Part shown: positions 21,305-31,664 of the stretch, in pieces
How positions within the stretch are numbered: the first letter of the stretch is position 1
How the letters are laid out: the number at the start of each line of letters is the position of its first letter
NCBI RefSeq assembly: GCF_032118995.1
Contig: NC_092661.1
Location: 15,199,006 to 15,263,005 of the forward strand
Length of the DNA: 64,000 nucleotides
DNA from: Asterias amurensis
Lineage: Eukaryota; Echinodermata; Asteroidea; Forcipulatida; Asteriidae
Direction of reading: 5' to 3'
Made by a program: the position numbers and the translations under genes
The notes under the pieces: generated by a model
The model's input: the letters and a program-made list of their open reading frames with translations, nothing else
Told to the model about the DNA's origin: nothing
Databases searched by the model: none

Positions 21305-21587
21305 AATCCCCTCTATTTTGAAATGCATTGAACGACCAAGTTGAGTTGTACTTTGCATGAACTTTGGTACGAAGAAAGCACAAAACAAACTCAACTTAGT
21401 TTTAAACAAATCTTGATTACATTTGGGACCAAAAATATTCTCATATCCCCTCTATTTTGAAATTATTGAACTACCAAGTTGAGTCGTACTTTGTATGAAC
21501 TGTGGTACGAAGACAGCACAAATCAAACTCAACTTATTTTTAAACAAATCTTGATTACATTTGGTACCAAAAATTCTCATATGAAAT
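21305..21587. repeat. Two-copy tandem duplication, period about 140 bp
   Basis: CCCCTCTATTTTGAAAT...CAACTTATTTTTAAACAAAT is present twice, at 21307 and 21446. Non-coding. Confidence 0.85.
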
Positions 21588-21667
21588 GTACATGTATGTG
21601 AAGAATCTTGCCTGCTTTCTCTGTAATCAACGTGACAAAGTCTATGATCCTTACGGACAAAAAAAGT

Positions 21668-21745
21668 CACCGTTGTCAAGTGGTTAGACTGCAGGACTTG
21701 CAATCACAAGGTTGTGGGTTCGAAACCTCACAAGATAACCGCTCA
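21668..21745 (+). repeat. Degenerate tRNA-like sequence (SINE head or tRNA pseudogene)
   Basis: GTCAAGTGGTTAGACTGCAG resembles an A box and GGTTCGAAACC a B box, about 40 bp apart. The anticodon stem does not pair, so it is probably not a working tRNA gene. Confidence 0.45.
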
Positions 21746-22010
21746 TTTCACAATGACTAGAATAAATATTGTCGTGTAGTTAATGAATCACAATTTCTTG
21801 ATTTGTGTAATTCATAATCATAGAAATTAAACCAATGTTTGTATGAGAGAGATTGGCTGTTGCCAGCTTGGTGTTTATATCCCTTTAGTGGGAGTTTGCC
21901 GAGTTCCCTTGATGAGAAGATCATTAAAACAAGCAAACAAACAAACATTAATAAGTTGAACAATCCACTTCCACCAGACTTATCCCTCGGTGCCACAACT
22001 CCAAAGAGGT

Positions 22011-22062
22011 TTAGTTGATCTTGGCATTGGAGAAGTCCATTTCAGGATGTTGCTTCATAAAC
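22011..22062 (-). CDS. NUDC: NUDC terminal coding exon
   Basis: [16 protein letters not shown] then TAA at 22013-22011; acceptor CTCGCAG. Confidence 0.95.
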
Positions 22063-25000
22063 CTGCGAGCAAAATCAAATCATATTTTGAGGTGAAAATA
22101 TAACAAGAAATAGAATTCAGAGAGCAGCAGCCGATTCCACGAAACGCTAGGATTAATCTCGAGTTAGGATGGGTAACTTATACTAACTTAGGGTGGGTTC
22201 AATGTGTCCTAACATGTATGCATACGAAACTTCAATTGTCCCAAGTCCTAAGATTAATCCTAAGTTATGAATAGTTTGGTGAAATCGACAGCTGTATTCA
22301 TTCAAGATGTGTAATTAAAATCTGCATTTTGTAAAAACTTGGTCATGTTTGCGTCCTCATTTACTCTGTCTGTAATGTTCGTATGCCATGTACTCATTTT
22401 GCTTTGTTCTAGTTAAGGGCAATCAGGTTGGTGTAGTGGTGTCTTGCCTTGCCTTCCACCTTGGGACCCCGGTTCGAATCCGGGGCACTACATGGATTGG
22501 GTTTTCAGTCCCTACTTGACTGCGTGGGATTTCCCTGGAATAACTCTTTGGTGTTTTCCTCTCTTATCTAAAAATTGAAATTTTTTCATCTTCTCTTCGC
22601 GTTTGGCTCTAATTAGAGGGTGGAGAATGTTTATCTAGGTTCAGATCGTGTCATCATAATAAATGTGTTTTGCAGTCCTGTCAGTTCTTGAGCTCGGCCT
22701 GTAATTTTGTTTTGCTTTTTTGTTTCTGTTTGGTTTTAGAGGTTGAATAAGTAATAACTATAATTCTGAATAGCTTGGTTGCTTTAAATGATTTGTATTA
22801 TTATTACTACTCCTAGAACTATGAGGTTCGTTAGTGGAGACGATAACGGAACGAACCTCATGGTTCTAAGAGTATATAATTACTATCTAATTGATAAGAG
22901 AAACCTACTTTTGTAACATTTCTTGTTTTTTCTGCTCGTCTGAAGTGGGTAGTCCCATCTGTTTCTGTCGTTGGTCGAACATCATCTTCTCTACCATACC
23001 TCTGGTCTCTCCGTCCAAATCTGACAGCTGTAAACAATCACAAATATCACTTGATACAAAGCAACAATAATAATCAATTATTCTAAAATACTTCACACAC
23101 CTGAAGGGCGACTCATTACCCCTGGTCATTGGGTCTTAAATCATTCCTTAAACTATCTCTGCTCCCTGGGATGTATACAGCCTGTCTAACAAACATGCGC
23201 TAGTGCTACTAAGCTAAATCAATCACAAGAACCATCTCTGCCCTCACAAGTACCTATTGACCCCTGGGTGGAGAGAAGTTAAGTGCCTTGCTCTGAGTAA
23301 TTAAATGACGCCTTGCGAAGCCTGCTCACATTCATTTATATTGAGGTTCCATATGGTTTTATCTTCATGTTCTTTATGGATTTCATCTTTGCAAAAAACA
23401 CTGATGCTTTGTTAAACAATGGAGAAATCACACCCCTGAAATGTTATGTTATACCTTTGAGTTTTCTGGGTTGACTTTCTTTGTGTTGATTTCAGGATCC
23501 GTGAGAACCACTCTACTCCACCACTCCATTTTATTGATCTAAACGGAAAAAGAAAAAAGAAACATACATTCTGTAAACTTTTAACTTGTATTCATGAAAC
23601 ACCCTATTTGTGTTTGGCGAGAACTGTTGTAAGGAAACACTTATTTACATGTGAAGGGAAGGTGTACATTTTAAGTCATCACTCTTAAAATTAACGGCAA
23701 TGAAAAGTTTTGGTTACCTTGTTTTGTAGTATAAAGCATATTAAGATGTGGTTATTTAAAAATATGACAGATTTCCTGGAATAATTCTCCCTGTGGTGAC
23801 CAATATTCATTCTGGATTTTTGGCGACATATCTCAAACACTTGCCAAACTTTTTAACTGAAATTTTCAGATGTTAGTTTTATATACATCTGCATTTTCAT
23901 ATGTTAAAACAATCGAGTGTTTCCAAAACCGAATGTATGCTTGCCTTCAAAAGGTCTTGCATTTGTGCAAATACTTTCAAGTACCTTTTCGACGAACAGA
24001 ACCACTCTCTTCTTGTCCTCGATGACCCAATTACTCTCCTCGACTTTCATCTCACTGAAGGTCTCACCGTCGATGATCGGGTCCTGACCTTTGATCCCGA
24101 CCTTCAAATGCTTCCTCTCAATCACAACGTTCATGTCTTTGCCCTTGAGCGGGAACGAAACGTTGAATGGAATGTGGATCTGGGGATTGAACAAGGCAAG
24201 GGGAAATGTTAATTGTCAAGGCAATCTTTGATCCAGCACCATGCTTCTCCTAAATGAACCTAAGTCTCGTCACTTTGGAGGTGATGGGTCTTTTTCTTCT
24301 AATAATAATAATAATAACCCGTTTTTATATAGCGCTTTTCACACCCGGAGGGCGTCCCAAAGCGCTTCACATTATTACCCCTGGTCACTGGGCCTTAAAT
24401 CACTCCTTAAACCATCTCAGCTCCCTGGTGGGGAGTATGCAGCCTGTGCAACATTAATATGCACTACTCGGCAATCACAAGAACCATCTCTGCCCTCACA
24501 GGTACCCATTTAACCCTGGGTGGAGAGAAGCACTTATAGTTAAGTGTCTTGCTCAGGGACACAAGTGTCACGACCGGGATTCGAACCCACACTCTGCTGA
24601 ACAGAAGCATCAGAGCTCGAGTTCGGTGCTCTTATCCGCTCGGCCACGACACCCTAGCCTTCCACATAATCTTAGATCTGGTCTTTGTCTTTCTTCTTTC
24701 GTTTGTTTTTGGTTTACTGTAGTGACAGGTCTCTTTGTTTAGCTGCGCCACGCATCTGGAACTGTCTACCACTTAATATTACATCTTGTCTTTAAACCAC
24801 AAATGCAAATCTCTTCTCAACTTATCTTATTTCACAGGTTTCAAGGGTTAATTTAGTTGCGTCTTTTTTCTTTCGTTTGTTTTTGGTCTACTGTGCCTTG
24901 AACCCCACCCATTAGAGTGGATATGTACGCATTACAAGTGTTATTTTTATATGACATGGATAGTAACTTTTATGCCCATGTATGTACTAATAGATTTTTC

Positions 25001-28000
25001 ATCTAGTGCCATGTGTAAGCTTGCCCACGACACGTATTAAACATGGCTACGTGATTTCCTTGTGAACAATCAGAATGGACTAGCTGTCTGGGGTAGTTAT
25101 GAATGACAAAGTACATACATACACAGCCTGAGCAGTTGATCGGTTGGTGAACGCACTGGTAAATGCTGTGAAAAATACTAAAAACTGAAACTGAAATTTG
25201 ACAATTGAATAATTTACAACACTTGCCTCAAGCTCTCCGAGTGTCTGGGTGAATCTGTAGTTAGGGTAATCGCCTCCGTTGCCGTCGTTGGGTTTAATCT
25301 TATCCTTATCGGCTTCATCTTCTTCTTCTTCATCGTCCTAGGGGACGAAATAAAAACAAAGACGTAACTAAGTAAAATGTATGAATGAGATTTGTGAACA
25401 AGTGAAATTCCTTAAGTTGACTATTATAGACCTGGAACCTCCAATGTTATAACTCAGGAGATTTACAGACTCTGTGCAACATCAGAAGCACAAAACTACA
25501 GGTTTGGACACAATGTGGACTATTTCACCAAACCTTTGACGACTGATTTACTTCTTGCAAAAATGTTTGAAGGCTCAGATAAAAAATTAGGAAGAAAACT
25601 GAGAAATCATACGCCTGGTTGATCTTTGAAAGATTGAACAAACTTATTATTGGGGAGAGAAGGGAGGACAAACAGGAGAAGAACTTCACCTTCTTGGCCG
25701 ACTTATCCCCATCTGCAGCAGTGGCGCCACTCTCCATGGCTGTTCCATTTGATTCTCCTACACCCTCTACATTCTCCTGTAAAAACAGATAAGTTAAATG
25801 GGTTTGTTTATAATTCCTTCAGGTATACAGGAAATGCTTTAAACTGATTACTGGGACGAACTCAAAAATACATTTTTTTGACAAATTTGCAGTGATATTT
25901 TGATTTTTGAAACCTACGTAAAACAACTGGTGACGACCAGTTTATATCGGAGATTTGTTGTACAACATGGAAATGTTTAGAAATACTGTACATTCAACTT
26001 ATAGGGAACAAGTTTCCATAATCAGGGAAATTTTCAATTTTGTTCATAAGAACATGGACAGATTGGTTTCTTTTCAGAGAAAGTTTTGTAGCTACATGTA
26101 GACCGATTTTAGTGTTGGGCTCTAAATCCAATTAAGTCAACCAAGGTGTTTACATTGTAGATATGGGGCCATCATTGCTGAAGTGCAATCTGGGGGAATT
26201 CTGTGCTGGGCAGCACAGTGTATTTTACTAAGAGTGCTGGGTGAAATTTGTTAGCTTTGGGCAGGACTGCCAAGCACAGCCCACCGTTGGTACAACAATG
26301 TTCAGGAAACTTTGTGCAGAATCAGGGAAAGTTGTCAGCTTTGGATGATGACATCTGGTAACTGGGTCAATAGATCAAGTAAATGTTGACTGAGGTTCGA
26401 TCTTTGCTATAAGCTAGTGAGAAGTTCCAAGCACCGCAGCGCTACCTTCTCCATCTGTGCCTGAAGTCTCGTCGCTTCTTCATCCGTGATCTCTCTTATC
26501 TTGGGTTCCTCGTCCGGAACTTTCCTCTTCTTGGCCTCCTCCTCAGCTTTTCTTTTTGCCTCTCGTTCCTCTTTGGCCTTCTTGGCTGCCTGTGACTCCT
26601 CGTCTCTCTTGCGTTTCTCATCCGCGGCTAGCTTGTTGTGTGTCTTGAATGCCTCAATGACAAGCTGGAAGGAGACAAATAAGACACATCGTTAGTAATA
26701 GACACAACATAATCAGGGTTTGCCCTTAGATTTTTCAGTGACTAGTAGCCAACAGGACCAGTTAGCATTTTCGATCACTGGTCTGTCAGCTTTTGCACCC
26801 GTCCATAATTCATTTTACATTACGTGGGGTGTGTTTCAACAATCACAACCGCCCCCCCCCCCCCCCAGCCTGGAATTTCATCTTTAAAAGGCTAGGCCAT
26901 TTACTTTGCAAAGAAGGGCACTTAAATTGGAAAATCTTTTAGTCAATGTGAAACTTTTGAAGGGGCACCAAGGCCAAGAGCGGGGGCAACGGAAGACATG
27001 TCCTCTGTAGCCTGCGTGTAATTCCAGGCCTGCTCTTCCCACTCCATTGCAATGCAGCTCTTGAAGTTAGTTTATCTCTGACACCAAGTGAACAGGCCAG
27101 CTACTGAGCTGTTCGGAGGGAACAAAATGTGAGTACCTTTTCTGCTTGTCCTTTTTGTGCGCCATGGTAAAAGTCGGTCTTCCTTCTCAAAAATGAGAAA
27201 AATGTGTTGATCATCTGCAAGAAAACAATTCACTTTGTTAAATATCTATATAGGAGATCATGACCTCAGTTACTTCAGTTAAAGCCATTGGACCCTTTCG
27301 GTAAACAGTATTGTCCAAGGCCCACACTTCGTGTATCACAACTTCTATATCAAATAACAAACCTGTGAAAATTTGGGCTGAATCGGTCATCGGAGTCGGG
27401 AGAAAATAACGGAAAAACCCACCCTTGTATCCGCGCGGTTCGCCGTGTCATGACATATGTTTAAAATAAATCCGTAATTCTCGTTAACGAGAATTGATAT
27501 TGTTTTACTGTTTTCTCAAAAAGTAAAGCATTTCATGGAATAATATTTCAAGAGAAGCCTTTCACCATTGCCTTATGTAAACCCTGTAAGTTATTTGTAA
27601 ATCTGTGAATTTTTTTTTTTTTTTTTTTTCTGTACCGAAAGGGTCCAATGGCTTTAAACTCGTAACCTAACTTATTTGTTAACTCAAATTCTAGTCACCA
27701 GTCAATGGATGGGAGAAATTTAACCGATGCAAAGTGACACAGACTGGAATGACACTTTGTTGAGACTGTGTGACTGTGTCCGGAAACGTGTCCGTTTGTT
27801 CAATATGAAATAATATCGTATCTCCTCACAATGAGATAGGGCCTATCCCTTTTTTTTTATAGAAGTGAGTGAAAAGTTATCCCTGTGTTCCTGCATGGTC
27901 CCTGTGACTCCTGAATATTCTCTCCCAGACGGGCTGAATCGGATTCTGAATTATGACTGAGTCATGTAAATCTCACTCCATTTTTATCTATCAATCATTT

Positions 28001-28455
28001 AGTCAGTCCGAGTCGGGTCACAGTCAGATCAATGATTGATTCAACTGGACTCCTGTGATTAGAATAAATGGACTGTGTATTTTATTTGTAAAGAAATTAT
28101 CTGATTTTGTCATTTGAAGCTTCCATGATGAGTCTGACCCTCCATAGTCTGCTGACGGATACCGGGTATTTGGTGACTCACTGATCCTATGCTAGAACCA
28201 TGGAGGTAGAATTGTCGAGTCGATGTCATCGTAGATTCGTAGTCGTATTTCGTAACGTTATGACTCGGAACATGGACAAGTGTTTCTACTGATAAAATGG
28301 TGGCAGTACACAGAAATCTCTCTGTATCTTTTGTCACTAAACACCTTGACAATATTTTGCCACCCTTGAATACTTACCTGTTGTACACCTCCCTCATGCT
28401 GCTGGGCCATCGCCATCAACATGCCGTCAAACTGTTCATCTCTGGAGTCCGCCAT
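22011..28455 (-). CDS. NUDC: Nuclear distribution protein C (NudC), complete, nine exons
   Basis: NudC is a cytoplasmic HSP90-associated chaperone-like protein linked to dynein/LIS1 function and mitosis. Minus-strand exons: 28455-28378, 27214-27137, 26664-26446, 25776-25690, 25337-25227, 24179-23985, 23538-23455, 23027-22909, 22062-22011. Together they encode 340 residues (human about 331). Order: N-terminal dimerisation region ([20 protein letters not shown]), a charged coiled-coil stretch (about residues 60-125, [20 protein letters not shown]), an acidic linker ([12 protein letters not shown]), then the CS/p23-like domain (about 178-270, with [13 protein letters not shown] and EKINKMEWW), and the conserved C-terminal block ([46 protein letters not shown]). 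All junctions keep frame. Intron 5 uses a GC donor. The start is ATG 28455-28453, matching the family N-terminus. Confidence 0.97.
22127..22296. mobile_element. Palindromic miniature element (CTAGGATTAATC family)
   Basis: Inverse ends (CCGATTCCACGAAACGCTAG ... GTTTGGTGAAATCGACAGCTG) and inner arms AGGATTAATCTCGAG / AAGATTAATCCTAAG. In the last NUDC intron. A split relative spans 49355-49700. Confidence 0.7.
22400..22690 (+). mobile_element. tRNA-derived SINE
   Basis: Pol III A-box-like TTGGTGTAGTGGTGTC and B box GGTTCGAATCC about 35 bp apart, closed by GGGGCACTACA. A unique ~190-bp body follows, ending near TCATCATAATAAATG. Lies antisense in a NUDC intron. Confidence 0.75.
22811..22873. repeat. 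Hairpin-forming palindrome
   Basis: CTAGAACTATGAGGTTCGTT and AACGAACCTCATGGTTCTAAG are inverse with a loop of about 18 bp. In a NUDC intron. Confidence 0.85.
22909..23027 (-). CDS. NUDC: NUDC exon 8
   Basis: [20 protein letters not shown] through EMLQ plus two bases. Donor AAAA|GTAGGT; reading through would hit a stop immediately, so the phase-2 junction is firm. Confidence 0.95.
23101..23314 (-). mobile_element. Truncated SINE fragment (body only)
   Basis: CATTACCCCTGGTCATTGGG ... GAACCATCTCTGCCCTCACA matches the body of the better copy at 24297-24658, without the tRNA head. Confidence 0.75.
23455..23538 (-). CDS. NUDC: NUDC exon 7
   Basis: 28 codons, [20 protein letters not shown] then KVNPENSK, near-identical to vertebrate NudC from memory. 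Confidence 0.96.
23985..24179 (-). CDS. NUDC: NUDC exon 6 (core of CS domain)
   Basis: 65 codons, [20 protein letters not shown] to VVLFVEK. Confidence 0.96.
24238..24960 (+). mobile_element. L2/CR1-like retrotransposon 3' fragment, split by a SINE
   Basis: [20 protein letters not shown] (24241-24300) matches the 305 copy. After the inserted SINE, 24725-24790 resumes with [20 protein letters not shown], which restores the GDRS..A.R.WN.LP motif. Antisense in NUDC intron 5. Confidence 0.65.
24297..24658 (-). mobile_element. tRNA-derived SINE with Ser/Leu-like head
   Basis: The minus strand begins GTGTCGTGGCCGAGCGGATA (A box), has GGTTCGAATCCCGGTCGTGA (B box), and ends in an ATT-rich tail at 24300-24315. 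TATAGCGC..TTTCACACCCGGAGGGCG belongs to its body. It is inserted into the L2-like fragment. Confidence 0.85.
25227..25337 (-). CDS. NUDC: NUDC exon 5 with GC donor
   Basis: 37 codons from the acidic [12 protein letters not shown] to [11 protein letters not shown], the beginning of the CS domain. Donor is GAG|GCAAGT; no GT donor nearby keeps the ELE-IHIPF continuity seen in the family. Confidence 0.93.
25690..25776 (-). CDS. NUDC: NUDC exon 4 (linker)
   Basis: 29 codons, [20 protein letters not shown] and on; donor AAG|GTGAAG. Low conservation expected here. Confidence 0.9.
26446..26664 (-). CDS. NUDC: NUDC exon 3 (charged coiled coil)
   Basis: 73 codons. Lys/Glu/Ala-rich helix, then [19 protein letters not shown]. 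Confidence 0.95.
26849..26868. repeat. Poly-C run
   Basis: Run of C residues in NUDC intron 2, a likely assembly and sequencing weak point. Confidence 0.9.
26938..27032. repeat. Family H dispersed repeat, short diverged copy
   Basis: GAAGGGGCACCAAGGCCAAG...GGAATTACACGC (inverse) and ends in CCAGGCCTG as do the copies at 36664, 37171, 39338, 45573 and 56468. Confidence 0.55.
27137..27214 (-). CDS. NUDC: NUDC exon 2
   Basis: 26 codons, [20 protein letters not shown] and on; acceptor TTGCAG, donor AAAG|GTACTC. Confidence 0.95.
27279..27657. mobile_element. Family D miniature element, full copy
   Basis: TTAAAGCCATTGGACCCTTT ... AAAGGGTCCAATGGCTTTAA, with TTAA at both edges and a 22-base T run next to the right terminus. 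In NUDC intron 1. Confidence 0.9.
28378..28455 (-). CDS. NUDC: NUDC exon 1
   Basis: 26 codons from the ATG; donor [32 protein letters not shown] is the family N-terminus. Confidence 0.95.
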
Positions 28456-28497
28456 GTTTTTCGGTGGTTTTTCTGATGAGAAATAATTAAATTCCGA

Positions 28498-28511
28498 CCA
28501 CTAGAGGGCGG
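28498..28511 (+). promoter_or_regulatory. CTCF-type core motif upstream of NUDC
   Basis: CCACTAGAGGGCGG fits the 14-base CTCF core CCACYAGRKGGCRS at every position. It lies 43 bp upstream of the NUDC ATG, so in the promoter or 5' UTR. CTCF is conserved in bilaterians; binding here is inferred. Confidence 0.45.
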
Positions 28512-28952
28512 TATGTAGGGACACCGTAAACGAAATACTAAAAACATTGGTCAGGAAAGGGGGCGGGGGTAACATCACCTCAGGCAGGATTATGATAAAT
28601 TTCACCTTTTATAATAATCAGTACTGATAATAATGGTTCGTTTGTGTAGGAAAGTAATGTTATTCAAAATGTGTGTAAACGGTAGCACCATGTAGTACTA
28701 GATAAATAATAATATTCAATCTGATCGTTGTCTTTCAAATGAAAATGACTGTGCCCCCATACATTCCTTTTTAAAAAAAATCATGATAAAAACAAAATCA
28801 TATTATTATTACAATCCTGGGAAACAGATGAATACAAAATGGTATTGCCACATTCTCAAAGATAAAATTATAACAATTTGCAAAAACATCTTAAAGTCTA
28901 TGGGGAACTTTTGAAGGGGGCTGGCATACCAATTGCAAGACATGTGGCAACA

Positions 28953-29261
28953 GGGCCCAATTTCATAGAGCTGCTTTAAAGCACAAAATACTGCTTAACA
29001 AATTGTTGCTTAGCAAATATGAGCAGAACACCAGTCACAAATTGTACATATGAAATAGCAGTTTGGCTGGTAACCATCTTCTGGTAAGCATAATTTTGGT
29101 GCTTAGCTACTTTTTGTGCTTAAAGCAGCTCTATGAAATTGACACCAGTCACAAATTGTACATATGAAATAGCAGTTTGGCTGGTAACCATCTTCTGGTA
29201 AGCATAATTTTGTTGTGCTTAGCTACTTTTTGTGCTTAAAGCAGCTCTATAAAATTGGCCC
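28953..29261. repeat. Family J dispersed repeat with internal tandem duplication
   Basis: Inverse ends CCAATTTCATAGAGCTGCTT and AAGCAGCTCTATAAAATTGG. The right half (from CCAGTCACAAATTGTACATA) is duplicated with a 114-bp period at 29031 and 29145. Between NUDC and DNAJC28. Confidence 0.85.
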
Positions 29262-29949
29262 CTGAGGACATGGTCTCTATAACTCCAAGCCAGGGTCATA
29301 ACTTCATAATATTTTTGTCCTATTTATCTTTATGGTGTATAGTACATTCCTCTTGACTGAGACCGGTTCGTTAGCAATGACTCTTACCACTGAAACAAAC
29401 AATAACCAACAAACAAACAGAGAGACAAATAACTAATCAAATGAAAATCATCATAAATATTTTTAATATAAAATCTCACACTGGTAATTTATCATAAAAA
29501 TAGTTTACAGTACCGGTACTCTCTCTGCATAATTTGCGATTGCTTCCTGCTAAAATTGCTCCCAACAAAATAAAAAATAAAAAGTCAATATTTTCTGTCT
29601 TTCAAAGCAGCTCTACGAAATTGGCTCCTGGATTTCTGCAGGGGCAGGTTTTCAGTTTTTATAGAGCTGCTTTGGCAAACAAAAATTGAATTAATAAAAC
29701 ATGATAGCAAAAATAAGCTACATGTATGCACAAAATATCCGTAAACTGTTCTCAGCCAATGTCATACAGGCACAACTCGTTTAAAAAACAGCAGGGTGCA
29801 AACTGGTTCTGCTGTATAAAGAGTTCATTTTGAAGTCCTGAACCTCATTTCTGCTTGGTGTCTTATTGGTTTGCTGTCTGCTTATCGCAATGTTCCTGTT
29901 ATAAAGAGGTTATCCAGCAAATCATAAACTAAAAAAAGTTCATATTATA
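29262..29949. other. Intergenic / DNAJC28 3' flank
   Basis: AT-rich; another family J fragment at about 29605-29690 (GCAGCTCTACGAAATTGG). No gene seen. TTTATT words at 29937 side could serve as minus-strand poly(A) signals but none is convincing. Confidence 0.4.
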
Positions 29950-31218
29950 TCAATGTTCCATCCTCTCTTTATCAGGAAAGAACATTTTCTGAAAAATCTT
30001 ATCCCCAATTTTACTGAGAAAACTTGTTTTAAGACCCTCTCCTTGATGTGCAGAAGGCTCACTATTTATTGGGTGGTTTTTCTGAGTCCTTTCCACATAG
30101 TTTTTTTCGTACTCCTTCAGAACTTTTTCAATTTCTCTCTGGGGACGGAAGTTCACCATCTGCAGACGCATCAACGGAACAATCAGATTCCGTCTCTCGA
30201 CTTTCTTATTCAGCTTCTTAATACCGTCTGCAAAGCTCTCCTGAAGATGCTGCCACTTGTTCCTGTTGAAGTCATTCAGCGGTTCGGGTCCTAGCTTAAG
30301 TCTGGCCTTCAGGAGGTCTGCTTTCAGGTCCTGAAGCTTCCCTCTGATTTCCCGCTCTGCTTGGATCCACTCTGGGGCGTAGCCGTTATTCACCAGGACT
30401 TGGTTTAAGTTGTACTCGCTGACGTCCCAGTAGGGACAGGAGATGGTCTTGTCTGGGAGTCGCTTCCCCGTGTATTTGAGATTGTCAAACTCCCCTTTGT
30501 TGATTGCCTCCTTGATGAGGTCTTCGACAAGCCTGTCGATAACGTTGGAAGTCTTAACCTGCTTGGCTGCCTTCTTGTCTAGACTGACCAGGGCAGAAGT
30601 TTCTCTGTCATACATGATTTTCTCGATCCGGCGCTCGGAGACGGTGTTCACCGCTCTTTCCACGCGGAACTTCTGGTAATGATTTTGTCGCTGGGATGGG
30701 GTGCCAGATCCGATGCCTTCAAACTCTAAATATTGCCGATGCTGTGGGGCTGTGTGATTAATGTCAAACTCAAAATGCTTCTCTTCCATTGAGTGTCTCG
30801 CCTCAAGGTCAGCGCGGATCGCTTCATAAGCATCTTTTGCTTGGTTAAACTTCTGCACATCTGCTGTCTTAGACCTACTATCAGGATGATATTCCTTGGC
30901 TAGCTTCAAGAAGGCCTCCTTGACATCGGAAACGTTGCTGTTCTCCGGGTTAACGTTCAGCAGGTTGTAACAGTCTTTTAAGTTATTCTTAAGTTGATAC
31001 GCAGACTGCAAAGACGTTGTGTGGAATGATGCATTTCCTAAGAGGGTGTTTCTCTTCAGACCAAGTATTGGCCTGGGTACCCAGGATCTTGGCATGGTAC
31101 TGGTGGTAGGAATTGTTATTGTTCTTCGTCGATCATATCCATGCATACCACACAGAAACACACCTGGCTGCTTATTAATAAGGCAGTGTGAGGATGATTT
31201 AGTGATTACACGCTTCAT
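29950..31218 (-). CDS. DNAJC28: DnaJ homolog subfamily C member 28, single coding exon
   Basis: Encodes 422 residues from ATG 31218-31216 to the stop at 29950. The frame is open upstream to a TAA at 31287-31285 with no earlier ATG. A basic N-terminus (about 1-70, few acidic residues) suggests organelle targeting, probably mitochondria; that is inference. The J domain spans about residues 78-142 (LKDCYNLLNVNPENSNVSDV, helix II LAKEY, HPD at 111-113). C-terminal to it is the DUF1992 region typical of DNAJC28, beginning near 225 (NVIDRLVEDLIKEAINKGEF, LKYTGKRLPDK, then WIQAEREIRGKLQDLK). J proteins stimulate HSP70 ATPase through the HPD motif, which is intact. The specific role of DNAJC28 is poorly known. 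The absence of introns matches the single coding exon of the vertebrate gene. Confidence 0.95.
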   Translation of the reverse strand: MKRVITKSSSHCLINKQPGVFLCGMHGYDRRRTITIPTTSTMPRSWVPRPILGLKRNTLLGNASFHTTSLQSAYQLKNNLKDCYNLLNVNPENSNVSDVKEAFLKLAKEYHPDSRSKTADVQKFNQAKDAYEAIRADLEARHSMEEKHFEFDINHTAPQHRQYLEFEGIGSGTPSQRQNHYQKFRVERAVNTVSERRIEKIMYDRETSALVSLDKKAAKQVKTSNVIDRLVEDLIKEAINKGEFDNLKYTGKRLPDKTISCPYWDVSEYNLNQVLVNNGYAPEWIQAEREIRGKLQDLKADLLKARLKLGPEPLNDFNRNKWQHLQESFADGIKKLNKKVERRNLIVPLMRLQMVNFRPQREIEKVLKEYEKNYVERTQKNHPINSEPSAHQGEGLKTSFLSKIGDKIFQKMFFPDKERMEH

Positions 31219-31532
31219 TTTGAACAAATTTTCTGATAACTTCACCAATAGAGAACTTAGTTGAAAAAGTATGGTTGGAGGTTCTTATGTGTGTCATGTA
31301 CATGTAGTATTGAACCATGGTTGAACTGTTTATAAAACAAGACTTTGCTTGAGGGCGCTTTTCTTAACCCTTTTCTTCACAGTGTAAAAAGTTCGTTCAC
31401 ACGAAAAAATATGTAAACACAATTTTACAACTTCGCGCGGCGCCAGACTACGTGCCCTGTTGTTCAACGTTCAGCAGCGGTTCAAGGTCAGGTACCAGAC
31501 GCAAGGCCAGGGTGCGTCCATGGTGGCAAAAA
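31219..31532. promoter_or_regulatory. Divergent promoter region between DNAJC28 and MPHOSPH8
   Basis: Only 314 bp separate the two start codons, on opposite strands, so promoters and 5' UTRs must share this interval. The MPHOSPH8-proximal part is GC-rich with CGCGCGGCGCC at about 31435. No TATA box is evident at a convincing position. Confidence 0.75.
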
Positions 31533-31664
31533 ATGGCAGCTGTAGGGAATTCTGGCGACGAAAACACGCCAGAAATCGACGAAAATGTCGAGGAACAATT
31601 CAGCTTTTCGGCCCACGAGGACATATTCGAGGTAGAGAGGATCCTTGGTGTGACAAAACACGAG
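31533..31664 (+). CDS. MPHOSPH8: MPHOSPH8 exon 1 (start, first strand of chromodomain)
   Basis: 44 codons from ATG 31533; the frame upstream of the ATG is open to 31452 but has no ATG. Ends [17 protein letters not shown] at donor GAG|GCAAGT (GC donor). A 5' GTG-initiated extension is possible but unlikely. Confidence 0.9.

Noticed and set aside
29950-31248. DNAJC28 start at the TTG 31248
   Set aside because: No ATG there; the first in-frame ATG after the upstream stop is 31218.
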